Shown: piece after piece, positions 11,685-24,100 of the stretch | Layout of the letters: every line of letters starts with the position of its first letter | Position numbering within the stretch: the first letter of the stretch is position 1 | NCBI RefSeq assembly: GCF_016802725.1 | Contig: NC_052668.1 | Location: 6,244,501 to 6,308,500, forward strand | From: Solenopsis invicta | Taxonomy: Eukaryota > Arthropoda > Insecta > Hymenoptera > Formicidae | Length of the DNA stretch: 64,000 bases | Reading direction: 5' to 3' | Notes under the pieces: model-generated | What the model saw: the letters and a program-made list of their open reading frames with translations, nothing else | The model's database searches: none | What the model was told of the DNA's origin: nothing | Made by a program: the position numbers and the translations under genes

Positions 11685-12500
11685 ACGGTAAATTTGATTA
11701 TTTGGTTATTATGCATAATAAACGGTTATTATGAATAATTTCCAATTTGTTCGGTTATTATGATAAATAGAAGAGAATAAATCAAATTCACAACATGTGT
11801 TATACATAATTCCCAATGCCAAACGGTTATTTTGATAAATTATTTTATTTTAATTTCTTGGCAGTCTGAGGGTGCTCTCCAACAACAAAAAACAGTCAAA
11901 CACTGTGACACAGTGTTTCACAGTGACGACTTGTAGCAAAAGTTGTAACTTCCACATAAAAGAATTTTTAATTTAATTATAGTGTGGGCCTTAAATGTTT
12001 GAAAGGGGGAGCGGCTTCGCCGCTCCTCCCGCCACCCTTTTTTTTAACCCAACCCAACCCGAATCCAAGTTTTAATTCAAAAATTGTTTTGTGTAGAAGT
12101 TGTAACTTCAACATGTAGACCTTGCTTCGCTCGAAAGAGCACGGGGAAAATGGGGTGGACCTTGCTTCGCGTGAAAAGTCGCCGACCCATGTGGAACAGT
12201 ACATTTGTAGATCTTGTTTCGCTCGCGAGGGCAGTGGGTGGGGTGGACCTCCTTTTGTGAATAAAACAAGTTAAGATTGTAAAAAAGAGTCTTATTTTTC
12301 AAAATATTTTTAAAATATATTTAATAGTTTATACCATTAATTATATTGTCCACTTGTTTATGGACTTTATGCATAATAACTGGTTATTTGAATTAATTTG
12401 AACATTTTTGCTTTCATTCATCAAATTTACCAAAACTAGCGGTTAGTAAGCATATTAACCGATTATTATGTACAATAACCGAATTCATCAAATTTACCGT
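11685..12500. mobile_element. Non-autonomous element with ACGGTAAATTTGAT termini
   Basis: The left end ACGGTAAATTTGAT is the exact reverse complement of the right end at 12487-12500. Inverted similarity continues inward (GGTTATT.T.CATAATAA.CGGTTA) for about 50 bp. Inside are a GC-rich palindromic stretch (GAGCGGCTTCGCCGCTC, about 12009-12025) and three copies of a CTTGCTTCGCTCG-like motif starting near 12120, 12160 and 12212. I see no coding sequence. The duplication cannot be defined because the right end abuts the microsatellite. Confidence 0.7.
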
Positions 12501-13078
<578 letters not shown>

Positions 13079-13079
<1 letters not shown>

Positions 13080-14036
13080 ATCGTCTGTATACCGTTCCTG
13101 CTATCGTTATTAATTTCCGAATAAGCAACAGATCGGTCAGAAAAACAGTCGATGACTACGAGAAGCCACTTTGTAATAATTGAACGTCTTGTCCACCCGA
13201 AGGAAAGCGAGAATCTAGAACCATCACCGACAAATTTACGTACCCCGAGACGCGGAGACTCACAGGTTGTACCCACACTGTTTTTCCACTTGCCGCAAAA
13301 TAAAAAAGCCTTTTGTCGCGATTTCTATTTTCAGCCGGGGAAAAGCGGTAACAAGGACGACCGTGCAAGAATCACATAGAGGAAGTGTCACGGGCTTAAG
13401 GCGGAAGCCACCTACAAGACAAGGGATTTGGTCGCTCGGAATCGCGTGCATTTTTTCTCGTAGAGACCGTGTCGCCGGAGTTATCAAATCTTTCGGCGTG
13501 TCATTGTCGCATGGCACTACCTAATAATTAAGCCGCTCCGCATAACATCCGCAATTTTGTAACGCATACCGCACGCCGGCAAACCGCGTGCAAAATCTTA
13601 TATCTTCTACTAACCCGAAAATCTTGAAATATACTTTGTTACATTTTTATTGTTAATTCTCGCTTAATTATTATGTGATTCTCCCTCGTTTTCTTAATCA
13701 CCACTTGCCCGCACCAAATCCCCCACCGCCTCTACTGACTTAACGGGGAGCTGCCGGCTTGCCGTACCGTCATGGTGATTAATGTCGATAATTGCGTGTA
13801 AGAATTAGCAGTTAAAAAAGAGTAGTACGCTCTTTCGTGCCTGGCGCCCAATGTCATTATGTAATTGCGAGAAAGAGACAATTGTCGCAGAGTAGAGCTA
13901 CAACGTGAACGAACAACGAAGAATTGTGCCAGGTGCGTAAAAGCATTGTCACAACTTTTACACAGTGCTACGGATGACCTGTTTAAAGCCATCAGGAGCT
14001 TTGAAGAACATTTGTTACAGAAGGATGATCGAACCT

Positions 14037-14038
<2 letters not shown>
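13079..14038. other. Possible single-copy sequence, no gene recognised
   Basis: Balanced base composition with no recognisable element ends. Short open frames exist on both strands (for example 13267-13524 plus and 13732-13992 minus) but none has a familiar domain. It could be host intergenic DNA. Confidence 0.4.
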
Positions 14039-14087
<49 letters not shown>

Positions 14088-14090
14088 TTC
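14039..14090. repeat. (CT)n microsatellite
   Basis: CT dinucleotide repeat with a few TTT interruptions. Confidence 0.9.
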
Positions 14091-14289
14091 AGAGTTCGAC
14101 TTTGCACCTAGAAAAAGTCGTATCTTACGTTTTTTATAATTGTTGTACGCGTAGTAACAATCAGCATAGCGTATCATTTATTAATTACTTTTGTATGCAT
14201 TAAACAATATTTATTATTCATATCATCATTGTAAATATAATTGCCTAACATAAAATTATATATCATTACTCATTAGTCATCCAAGCCCA

Positions 14290-14990
14290 TCAACCGTTAC
14301 ATCCTTTGTACTTTTTATCTTCTTTCCTTTACTTAAAATTTCTTTTCTTTCCTACATGTTTCCTTTCTTAGTAAAATTTTTTTTTTCTTATAAGTATCAC
14401 ACAGTGAATTGTATACAACAAATTTAATATAAGAAAAACCAAGTCGGTCATAGCTAAATCTTTGCGTTGAAATGATATATTATATGTTTCTATTTATTTT
14501 GAACTACGCGTCGTTACTCTCATATTCAAACATAGTTTTTTAAAATAAAACATAATTAAATTAAAAATCAATTTAATAATACTGATAATTTGCATCTCTA
14601 TAATCCCCTCATCACTGAAAAAAGTAAAAAATTGTTATTTTTTGCAACAGATTTTTCATTTTTTTGGGAGGTGGGAGAATTATGCAAGTTAACATCAATA
14701 TTATAAAATTAATTTTTAATTTAATTATGTTTTATTTTTAAAAACTGTGTTTGAATGCAAAAGTAGCACGCAGTTCAAAATAAATAGAAAAGTATATTAT
14801 TTCAGAGCGAAGATCTTGCTATGACCAACTTGGCCTTTCTTTTATTAAATTTGTTGTATACAATTTGCTGTCTGGTATCTATAAGACATAAGAAAATTTT
14901 AAATTAGAAAAGAAACATAGGTAAGAAAAGAAATTTTAAATAAAAGAAAGAAGATAAAGAGAACCAAGGAAAGAAGGAAAAACGGTGTTT
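14290..14990. repeat. Foldback element, about 0.7 kb, centre near 14640
   Basis: The left arm contains TTGTATACAACAAATTTAAT, GGTCATAGCTAAATCTT, TCTATTTATTTTGAAC and AAATAAAACATAATTAAATT. The right arm contains the reverse complements of all of these in mirror order. The outer parts (TTTTTATCTTCTTTC and its partner) also pair. The arms are clearly diverged. Non-coding. Its GGTCATAGCTA segment resembles the GGTCGTAGCTA core of the repeats at 33907-34447 and 59640-60045. Confidence 0.78.
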
Positions 14991-15316
14991 GCGAGGGGAG
15001 GAAAAAACGAAGGATAGAAAAAAGTACGAAATACAGGATTAAAAAGAAAGTATTTACAAGAGAGGAGGAATATGAATAAAAAATTAAGTAATTTTTTTAA
15101 TGATTGTTGGCTAAGACACGAGATTTTTAGATATATTGATATAAAAATGAAGATTTGTTTATAAGATTTATTTATAACAATATTTTCATTTTTCATACAA
15201 AATGAAACGTAATACGCAACTAATATGCAGCATTGGATAAAAAAAGAAATGAAGTAACAAGAGAAGTAAGAAGCCCAGGAATGTGGGCACATAGAACAAT
15301 AATCTCCAATAGACGT
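14991..15316. other. Purine-rich AT-rich spacer
   Basis: A/G-rich sequence with TTAATGATTGTTGGCTAAGACACGA at about 15098-15122. A related phrase (TTAATGATTGTTAGCTAAGG) occurs at about 56428, again beside A/G-rich DNA, so it may be part of a dispersed repeat. Confidence 0.4.
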
Positions 15317-16008
15317 CTAATGAGAGGGGAATGAAACCATCATGATGCCATGATTAATTGCCATATCTATGACCTCCAAACTGAGATAGAAAGTGTGGTT
15401 ATCCAGGAGCAATCTAATTGGCGATTCTTTTAATGCGTTGGAGTGCTTGATAATATGAGCCATAAACTTAACAAAATCTTGTGCTGTCATCCAACCTGAT
15501 TCGTTAGCAATGCCCACGGCACCGGGAGCAGCATTATCCATGAACACTTTTTGCATATTTTTCCATAGAAAAAAGTAAAATGGTGGAATCGATTGTCCGG
15601 TTACACTTACGCCAAACGCCAGAGAGACTTTCGTGCCTTTTTCGGCTGACGTTTTTTGGCCAACTTTCTTTGACCCTTTCATAGTGACCACCTTCACTGT
15701 TTTGGTGGAAACGATCGGATAGCCAGTTTTATCAATGTTCCAAATGCGTTGTGGTTTAAAAGTGTTTTCATCAAACACAGTGTTGAGCTTAGCAAAGAAT
15801 GCATTCATATTGGCTTTGGAGAAGGCTTTAGCGTGATTTACGCTGATTTGCTTTGGTGTTCTGAGAGAGAGATTTTGATGCTGATGCATATATCCATAAT
15901 ATCAGTCCCATGACGCTTGACCATTAATGTCCCAGGCCGCGGGATATTCAATGTTAATCTTTTTTGCATAGTGGTAGGCCAATGTTTTTAACTCATTTAT
16001 GTTCAATC
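15317..16008 (-). pseudogene. Pogo/Tigger-like transposase (DDE superfamily endonuclease), truncated
   Basis: The main frame (15317-15889) reads SLRTPKQISVNHAKAFSK, then RIWNIDKTGYPIVSTKTVKV (equivalent to NVDETG..TVP in pogo transposases; first catalytic Asp present), GTKVSLAFGVSVTGQSIPPF, SGWMTAQDFVKFMAHII and LLLDNHTFYLSLEVIDMA (second Asp), then GIMMVSFPSH where it stops. Upstream, in another frame, are LAYHYAKKINIEYPAAWD and YYGYMHQHQ, the usual lead-in. The CENP-B-type N terminus and the segment carrying the last acidic residue are missing. No terminal repeats or TA duplications were found. Confidence 0.82.
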
Positions 16009-16035
16009 TATAGTGAATTGCGCTGGTCTTACAGA

Positions 16036-16300
16036 TATATTTCTTAGAAAACCTGTCATTTTGGCGTTATGTAACAAACTGATCATGTGCCATGGTCACA
16101 TGCGCATGCTCAGTTCGTTACATTACTCCGAGATGACAGGTTTTCGTACCTCTACAATTGCCAACTTTAACGATTGATATCTCAGTTTGCGAGGCAAAGC
16201 CACACTTTTTTCTGTCAAATTTGTTCAATTTGAGCAAAAACGCATCAAATGAACCTAATTTCATCAAAATCGGAGGCGAGGTGGGATATTCTAAACACTT
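16036..16300. repeat. Repeat with AAAACCTGTCAT inverted ends, related to the palindrome B/D outer segment
   Basis: AAAACCTGTCAT (about 16050) and ATGACAGGTTTT (about 16131) form an interrupted hairpin with GTAACAAACTGA and GTTCGTTAC inside. The right flank, ATCTCAGTTTGCGAGGCAAA, resembles ATCTCGGTTTGCGGGGCAAA at 26563-26582, so it is a diverged copy of the same family. Confidence 0.6.
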
Positions 16301-17673
16301 ATCCTACAATTAAAACACAAAAAAAATCACAAAAACTACTAAATTCACTATGAAATTACACGAAACGTCCAAACTATGCATGAATATTGCAAAATATGCA
16401 TGAAAGATGCCAACTTAAGTTGAAAAAATGACAAAAATGTAGTGGTTCACAACTCCCCAAAAGTGGTGGCTCATAATTTCTCAAATGCTACATTATCAAA
16501 ATAATTGCATAATAATTAACACATCAAATGTTTAAGCAAAATTTCTTTTGTGCATCGAAACGGTAGTTCATCAGTAATAATTTTGTAATATTTTGTAATT
16601 TATTTTTGCAATCAGCTCGAAAAAATAAGTAAGATCACAAATACAAATGGTCAAAAAAACTTTTTAAAGAAAATTAAAAATCAAAATCTAGAGAGACACT
16701 TAGATTGTGTGTTGACGCGACCAGTACTAGTCAAAAATCGCATGGAAAAAAACATTTTACCATAGTTGGAACATGTAAAAATTTCAAATATTTGACCGAC
16801 TTTGAATGCTGGTTCACAACTCCCCAAACTCCCCTACAATTTAGTAGATTTACAGAAAAATTAGTAAACATTAGATACATTATTATTCTTAAATGTTTTT
16901 AACAGTTTGTAATACATATTACATTGTTAAAAGACTAGAGAATATCATATTGTTAATTAACAGAATTTAAATTTACTAAATATTGTATAATTTCAATACT
17001 TTTGATTTCCATATTCAATGTCATTTTAAGTTTAGAATTTTTTAGTTGCTAAATTCATATTTAGCGTGCCAAAGAAGCTATATATATCTAATTTGGAGTA
17101 AATATATCCAATAATGCAGGTGAGGTATCACATTCAATATCATTTCAACACTTTCGGCAATCATTTTTGATCCGCCATTTTTAATTGAAGCTTTGTTTGA
17201 AAAAAAGGCAGCACTATATTATAGAGCATTTCATTACAAGTAATGTAGAAAAAATTTTTTAGTAATTGGTTAAGAATTGCACTGTTGATCGATTTTTGTT
17301 CAAAAAATGAGCTTTTTCGCCCATTGTGCGCTCGTCCGTCGGTCGCCAAGCCAGTGACAGTCGCGGCAGGCGGCGCGCTGAGAAAGAAGAAACAGCAATG
17401 GCTGTTGTTCCCGTCTCTCTGCGCCAGTGTTGGGCATAATTTTATTGTTTTTACAATTAACAATTAAAATTTTCTTTTTAATTGCGATTGACAATTAAAT
17501 AAGTTAATTGTAATTATGGGTTTGTATAAATACTTACAATTAATTAATTGTTTATTGTCCTTACAATTAAAACTAATTGATCAATTATTTATTAATTTTA
17601 ATTGTGTTTGCAATAAACAATTAATTTTTATAGAATGTTTTGTGATTTGTTCTAATAATATTCTCTTGATGTA
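16301..17673. other. AT-rich repeat-derived sequence without genes
   Basis: GGTTCACAACTCCCCAAA occurs at about 16442 and 16813. TTGGTTAAGAATTGCACTGTT followed by TTCAAAAAATGAG (17268-17320) recurs at 54633-54690. 17470-17640 is a run of AATTAATTGT-like low-complexity sequence beside the mariner end. Short open frames at 16705-16902 and 17161-17463 look incidental. Confidence 0.5.
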
Positions 17674-18945
17674 TTGGGTGTACAACTTAATTTGATCTGT
17701 TTTCAAAAGATGACTCTAAATGCTATAAATGGTTGACGGCAACAGCTGATTTTTGTTGTATCGTGAAGTGTTAACATCTGTCAAATATTGTTTACAAGCC
17801 TTTGAGTTTTGCACAAGTTTAATTTTTACTGCGTTGAAAATGTCGAGTTTTGTTGCAGATAAGCTCCATTTGCAAGAAGTTTCGATTTTCTGTTTCAGTT
17901 GGAAGAAAAATGCAGTTGAAGCGCATCGAATGCTTGTGGAAGTGTCTGGTGAATGTGCACCATCGGATAAATCTTGCCGAAAATGGTTTCGACGATTTAA
18001 AAGTGGTGATTTTAGTGTTAAAGACAAAGAGCGTTCGGGTCAACCAAAAACGTTTAAAGATAAAGAATTGAAAAAATTAATCGATCAAGATTCGTGTCAA
18101 ACGCAAGAAGAGTTTGCAAAAACATTGGAAGTTACTAACAAGCTATTTCGAAACGACTCAAAACCGCGGGATACATCCAAAAGCAAGAAAATTGGGTCCC
18201 ATACAAATTGAAACCAAGAGATATCGGACGATTTTGCATGTCTGAAATGTTGCTTGAACGGTACAAAAAGAAGTCTTTTCTGCATCGAATCATTACCGAG
18301 AATGAAAAATGGATTTACCACATTTCAAAACGCAAAAAATTGTATGTAAAACCCGACCAACCGGGAATATCAACGCCAAAACCGAATATCCATGGTGCCA
18401 AGGTAATACTCTGTATTTGGTGGGATCAGAAGGGTGTGATCCACAATGAGCTGCTAAAACCTGATCAAACCATCACTGGAGAATTCTACAGGCAACAATT
18501 AATCCGTTTAAAGCAAGCTATAACTAAAGAACGTCCAGAATATGCGACCAGACAAGTCCATAATCTTTTACCATGACAACGCTCGACCTCATGTTGCTGT
18601 TCCAGTTAAAAACTATTTGGAAAATAGCGGCTGGGAAGTTCTGATTCACCCGCCTAATAGCCCAGACATTGCCCCTTCCGACTATTATTTGTTTCGATCG
18701 ATGCAGAACGTTTTGACTGAAATACGCTTCACTTCAGAACAGGGTATCAAAAAGTAACTCGATTCATTCTTGGCTTCAAAAGATGTACGCATTTCCGCGA
18801 TAGAATCCATAAATTGTCAGAAGGATGGGAAAAAGAGTAGTGCCTAGCAATGGACAATACTGTGAATAAGGTATTAATTCATTTTATTGTTTAAATAAAT
18901 GCGTTTTTCAAACAAGAAAACGGGCCGAATAAATTGTACACCCAA
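17674..18945 (+). mobile_element. Mariner element A, decayed
   Basis: The left end TTGGGTGTACAACTTAAT and the right end, read in reverse as TTGGGTGTACAATTTATT, form inverted repeats. The left flank is TA (17672-17673); the matching position on the right reads GA, so the duplication has mutated. Length of 1272 bp is normal for mariner. The transposase inside is broken. Confidence 0.88.
17839..18840 (+). pseudogene. Mariner transposase (DD34D), frameshifted
   Basis: Catalyses cut-and-paste transposition into TA. It starts MSSFVADKLHLQEV. The N-terminal helix-turn-helix block reads CRKWFRRFKSGDFSVKDKER up to TLEVT, then the frame is lost around 18140-18200. It resumes with YELKPRD-like text and HRIITENEKW, where mariners have GDEKW, so the first catalytic Asp is altered. 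CIWWDQKGVIHNELL follows. A second frame change near 18560 leads to YHDNARPHV and SPDIAPSDYYLFRSMQNV. A stop near 18757 and further lesions follow. Inactive, but similar in outline to mariner B at 40611-41891. Confidence 0.9.
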
Positions 18946-18965
18946 GAGGATATCCGAGTAAACTG

Positions 18966-19690
18966 TTTATCAGTACAAAATAACTTTTTCAAAAAAAGGC
19001 GCCTGTTTTTGTGCGCGCGCGCCTAAAAGTCTTTATTTTTTTAATCAAAATGATATGTATTAATATTTTCTATAAAAACTCTTATTCAAAACGAAGTGGT
19101 ATTTACTTAAAATAAATATCTTGAAATTGTGTAATCTAATAAAAATGATATGCATTTGTTCAAAAAAATGTATGAAATCTTTAAAGTGTGCCTGTTATAA
19201 AGAGAATATACTTTTTCTACAAAATCCAAGTGGTAATATTTGTACTTTCAAAAAATTTTTAATGCACAAAAACATGGCGCTGCTAGAGATAGTAACAATT
19301 AGGTTTTGTATAGAAATTATTCAATTTTTCTCATTGCTTTTCCCATCTAGCAGCGCCATGTCTTTGTGCATTAAAAATTTTTTTAAAAATGCAAATACTA
19401 CCACTTGGGTTTTGTAGAAAAAGTATATTCTTTTTATAATAGGCGCACTTTAAAGATTTCATACATTTTTTTGAACAAACGCATATCATTTTTATTAGAT
19501 TACACAATTTCAAGTTATTTATTTTAAGTAAATACCACTTCGTTTTTAATAAAAGATTTTGTAAAAAATATTAATACATATCATTTGATTAAAAAAATAA
19601 AGACTTTTAGGCGCGCGGGCACAAAAACAGGCGTCTTTTTTTTACCTTCTTTTAGAAAAGGTAATTTTGTACTAATATCACGCCTTTTTG
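18966..19690. repeat. Palindrome A: large foldback, centre 19317
   Basis: The arms are reverse complements over most of their length. Matching landmarks are TCAAAAAAAGGCGCCTGTTT at the left against AGGCGTC...AGAAAAGGT at the right, TTGTGTAATCTAATAAAAATG, and ATGGCGCTGCTAG against CTAGCAGCGCCAT around the loop (19292-19342). The right arm continues to GTAGTGTTAAGCAATAT, which recurs inverted at 57870 and 58165. Same family as palindrome E (58205-59590). No coding capacity. Confidence 0.85.
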
Positions 19691-19864
19691 TAGTGTTAAG
19701 CAATATATTTATTTTTTGTAATAAGTCATGACTTCAACTTACAAGATTATAAAAAATTTATATATATATAGCAAATTTCAAAAACTGCTTACGCGAATAT
19801 AATCAACCTCAGCTCCCATCCACAATAAATAATATGTCTCTTGTATAGACAAGGTTATATATCA

Positions 19865-21275
19865 TGCACTTTGTTCAGTTGAATTTGTTTGTCTCGTACA
19901 AAAACACGTTGAATAAGTGTAATATTAATAAATATGTGCAGTTAAAAATATATATTTTGCATTAACTAGAGTCAATATTATATTATACTCCTACGAGTGC
20001 TACGTTTAAAATTTTTCAAGGGTCATAAGATATGATTGACAAAGTGCATATGAATATGATAATGAAACATAGCTAATTGGATCACATGCCCCTTATTAAA
20101 TTTATTTTTATCTTTCTATCTTCCTCTAATGCATATTATACCATTCTCAGCAAAAATGTGGTTCACTTTCTCAAGTCTACCTCTAAGTCATACTTTTTTA
20201 ACTCTAGCGTAATGTAAATGTATATTTTGAATGAATTGACGTTTAAAATAAGTGTCAAATGATTGAATAAAGGTATAAAAATATGTGTAATTTTACAAGT
20301 CTCAGAGGCCTCAACGCTGCGTATTCTCTCTGGTTTCAGAAATTTGTAACTAGATTAATTAATAAGTATGCTAAGTACACTTTAAATCCTGTTTATTAAA
20401 GTTAACAAAGTTCAGTCTAGGTCTTACAATATACATTGAGTTCACTAAACTAGTTAAAATAATACATGATATTAAATACGCTCGCTGTGTTACAAAATAA
20501 ATGTTAATTGTAAATAAATAAAATGTGTTAATCTTACTGTTACCTGATATTAAATAACATTTCTGAGCGTGTTATAAAAGATATTTTCTCTTATAAAAAA
20601 TGGTTCATTTTGTAACATAGCGAGCGTATTTAATATCCTGTATCATTTTAACTAATTTTCAGTAAACTCTATATACATTGTAAAAGTTACACTTACTTTA
20701 TTAACTTTTTTAATAAACAGGATTCAAAATGTACTTACCTTACTTATTAATTAATCCAGTTACAAATTTCTGAAATCAGAAAGTACACGCAGTGTTGAGG
20801 CCTCTGAGACTCAACTTGTAAAATTACACGTACACCAGGCATTGGAATCATTTTTATATCTTTATTCAATTATTTGATACTTGTTTCAAACGTCAATTCA
20901 TTAAAAATATACATTTTTACATTAACGCTAGAATAAAAAAAATATGACTTAGAGTCAGACCTGAGAAAGTGAACCACATTTTTGCTGGGAAAGGTAAAAA
21001 TATGCATTGGAGAAAAATAGAAAGATAAAAATAGATTTAATAAGATGCATCCAATCTAATTAACCTTGTTTCATTATCATATTTATGTGCACTTTGTAAA
21101 TCATATCTTATGACATTTGAAAAATTTTATACGTAGCACTACGTAAGAGTATAATACAATATTGACTAGTTAATTCAAAATATATATTTTTAACTGCACA
21201 TATTCATTAATAATAGGCTTATTCAACGCATTTTTGCGCCACGCGAACGAATTCGGCAGAAAAATGTGTCGTTTG
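19865..21275. repeat. Palindrome B: 1.4-kb foldback, centre about 20560
   Basis: Landmarks mirrored about the centre include GTTGAATAAG, GTGCAGTTAAAAATATATAT, CAGAGGCCTCAA, AATCCTGTTTATTAAAGTTA and ATTAAATACGCTCGCTGTGT. The loop (about 20500-20606) has TGTTACCTGATATTAAATAA and is asymmetric, giving the element an orientation. A second copy (palindrome D) lies at 26590-27785 in the opposite orientation. The arms differ by many substitutions. Non-coding. Confidence 0.85.
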
Positions 21276-21904
21276 CTTTACGAACCAAGATATTATTGAC
21301 GATTCAGGTTACAGGTTAGGAAACCTGTTATACGCGCAATCATGATCGCGGTCACGTGATGCACATCACATGGTCGCATAAATGCTGATAGTGCATAGAC
21401 TTAGGAAACTATAGACCAAGCGTAAACTGTTATCTTAGACAAGAGAGGGTGATAATCGACGCAAGGGGAAAAACACACGCTAGCTTATGGGCCAGAGGAC
21501 AAATAGAGGATAACTTCGGTTAGACTCGAAAATATTCGGCACGTTTACGCATACGTGAAGCCGAGTTTATCCTCTTTTTCCCCTTACCGCGTTTATCACC
21601 ATCCCAGCAAGAGTACGCTTGGGGTGTGTGATAGTTAGAGTTACTAGAAGTAGAGAGTCTGGACATCTCGGGGTTCCACGTGATTGGATGTACGTGATTG
21701 TGCACCTAAAATGGCAGCGCCAATACGGATCCCTGTTTAATCCTCCTTAGCCAATGCGATACAACACGTTCAAGTGCACACAACGATAACATACACACAC
21801 ATAAAGCTCACGTACAGACCGTGCTATTAATGCTTGGGTCACCCATTTTGGGGACCTTATTTCTTTCTTGGTCATTTTTACGTTTATGACTGAATGTCGC
21901 GCAC
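21276..21904. other. Repeat-family border and unassigned sequence
   Basis: 21276-21420 is the outer segment of the palindrome B/D family: ACAGGTTAGGAAACCTGT and CACGTGATGCACATCACATG, found inverted at 26480-26560. GGTGATAA...AAGGGGAAAA (21450-21470) and TTTTCCCCTT...TTATCACC (21576-21600) form a shorter inverted pair. No gene is recognised. Confidence 0.5.
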
Positions 21905-23755
21905 GACCACGAATGTATCGTGGTGTGAGTAGTGTTTTGACAGCTAGCCGTTCTAACCTCAATTTTGATCTGTCAAATTTCTGAAACATTCCAAAAGAAT
22001 ATTTAGTAATAAAGTCAGTTGTACATTTGGAATTAAACAAAATTACTCACAATTTAATCGAAAGAAAGTGAATTGAAGCATTTGATACGTCAGATAAGTA
22101 GCATTAAAAAAAATAAAATAAAATTGCTAATAAATTATTTGTTAATAAGAAAATATACTTTGTGAGCTGTTCTTCTTATTTACAGGTAATAATAAATAAG
22201 CGAAAGGAGTTAACAACGGAGCGTTTAGGGCAACAAGTATTTTATTGAATGCAAAAACAGAAATAATACCTAATCATGAGATATATGACAGAATGTAATG
22301 GTAAAGTAGTTCAATATTACTGATCTTGCAAGAATGGATATTGTATGGTTGGATATTGTGTGCATATAATAACAATCATTCAATATCTGAGATATGCACA
22401 ATATCTTGACAAAGATAACTATGAGCTAGCAAGATCAGCTAACGATGTATTTGTTTAGTTTTAGAGAATCTGATAATAAAAAAGAAGTTAATAAAGTTTA
22501 TATGTTTGCCAGGACCTAAGTTTGGCAAGAGAGCATGACGTTTTCTCTTGCTGGAAGGCTGGTAGAGTCCAGAGTGTTTATTTTAGTGCTCGCATGCCAT
22601 TATCATTATATTTTGTACGATGAGCAGTTGGACAACGGGGATGCATCAATGCACTGCTATGTTAGGAAATGTTACAACCAGCTATGGACATCCTTCTTCA
22701 GAGTCTCCACACCTGAGGCGCCTGGAAAAATTAGTATACCACTTGAAAACATTGTTCGTTCCTCAGTCAGGTTTAAATTAATATATTATTCTTTAATACA
22801 TACAATCAATATGTGCGTCTAAACAAGAGTGCAGATAATTTTAAAATGTATGTATCAAAAAATAATATATTAATTTAAACCTGTTTGAGGAATGAACGAT
22901 GTTGTTTTCAAGTGGTATACAAATTTTTCCAGGCGCCTCAGGTGCTGAGGCCCTGAAGAGGGATATCCAACTGGTTGCAACATTTTCTAACATAGCAGTG
23001 CATTGATGCATCCCCTTTGTCCAGTTGCTCATTGTACAAAGTATAATGGTAATGGCATGCGAGCATTAAGATAAACGCTCTGGACTCTATTAGCCTCGAG
23101 CAAGAGAAAACGTCATGCTCTCTTGCCAAACTTGGGTCCTGGCAAACATATTAACTTTATTTACTTCTTTTTTATTATCAGGTTCACTAAAACTAAACAA
23201 ATACATCGTTAGCTGATCTTGCTAGCTCATGGATATCTTTGTCAAGATATTATTCATATCTCAGATATTGAATGATTGTTATTACATGCACACAATATCC
23301 AACCATACAATATCCATTCTTGCAAGATCAGTAATATTGAACTACTTTACCATTACATTCTGTCATATATCTCATGATTAGGTATTATTTCTGTTTTTGC
23401 ATTCAATAAAATGCTTGTTGCCCTAAACGCTCCGTTGTTAGCTCCTTTCGCTTATTTATTATTACCTGTAAATAAGAAGAACAGCTCACAAAGTATATTT
23501 TCTTATTAACAAATAATTTATTAGCAATTTTATTTTATTTTTTTTAATACTACTTATCTGACGTATCAAATGCTTCAATTCACTTTCTTTCGATTAAATT
23601 GTGAGTAATTTTGTTTAATTCCAAATGGACAACTTTATTACTAAATATTCTTTTGGAATGTTTCAGAAATTTGACAGATCAAAATTGAGGTTAGAACGGC
23701 TAGCTGTCAAAACACTACTCACACCACGATACATTCGTGGTAGCGCGCATAGCTT
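21905..23755. repeat. Palindrome C: 1.85-kb foldback, centre about 22832
   Basis: Arms of roughly 900 bp mirror each other around a short loop (about 22801-22851). Outer ends carry ACGAATGTATCGTGG against CCACGATACATTCGT. Inside, TTTTGACAGCTAGCCGTTCT, AAGCGAAAGGAGTTAACAAC, GAGAGCATGACGTTTTCTCT, GATGCATCAATGCACTGCTA and GAGGCGCCTGGAAAAATT each have a mirrored partner. Short open frames appear on opposite strands in the two arms with near-identical translations, as expected of a palindrome. No domain is recognised. Confidence 0.85.
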
Positions 23756-24055
23756 TACAAATAATAGGTATCGGGGAGCCCGTCTCAAAAAGGAAATAGG
23801 AAAAATAAAGGAATTTATATGTAAAGGACTTTATCGATTAAAAAATATAGTTATTGTAAGTAATAATAAACTTTATTAATTTTTTGCGTCTACAACTTAT
23901 TACGAATACCAGCATTTGTTGCAAGGGCAAGAAAAACTGCAGAAAACCTTACTAGTATTTGAACAAATACAAAATTATATAATTATAAATATATTATATT
24001 ATTGTAACCTAAGAAATATAAATGTTATTATAATAACTATTTAAATAACATATTA

Positions 24056-24100
24056 ACTTGGGATCTCCCGACTTTCCAGAGCGGGTGTCTTGACAATCAA
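24056..24100 (-). ncRNA. Degraded tRNA-like segment
   Basis: Read on the minus strand, GTCAAGACACCCGCTCTGGA followed by AAGTCGGGAGATCCC resembles the D-arm end and anticodon arm of a tRNA, with a CCCG/CGGG stem and GGA in the loop. A better-preserved relative lies at 34165-34250. It is probably a tRNA-derived SINE fragment, not a functional gene. Confidence 0.35.

Noticed and set aside
13152..14203. Possible host gene exon in the balanced-composition region
   Set aside because: Only short frames without recognisable domains or convincing splice context; not enough to call a gene.
22535..23129. Conserved small protein with near-identical copies on opposite strands
   Set aside because: The similarity is imposed by the palindrome; the frames have no domain and end at arm borders.
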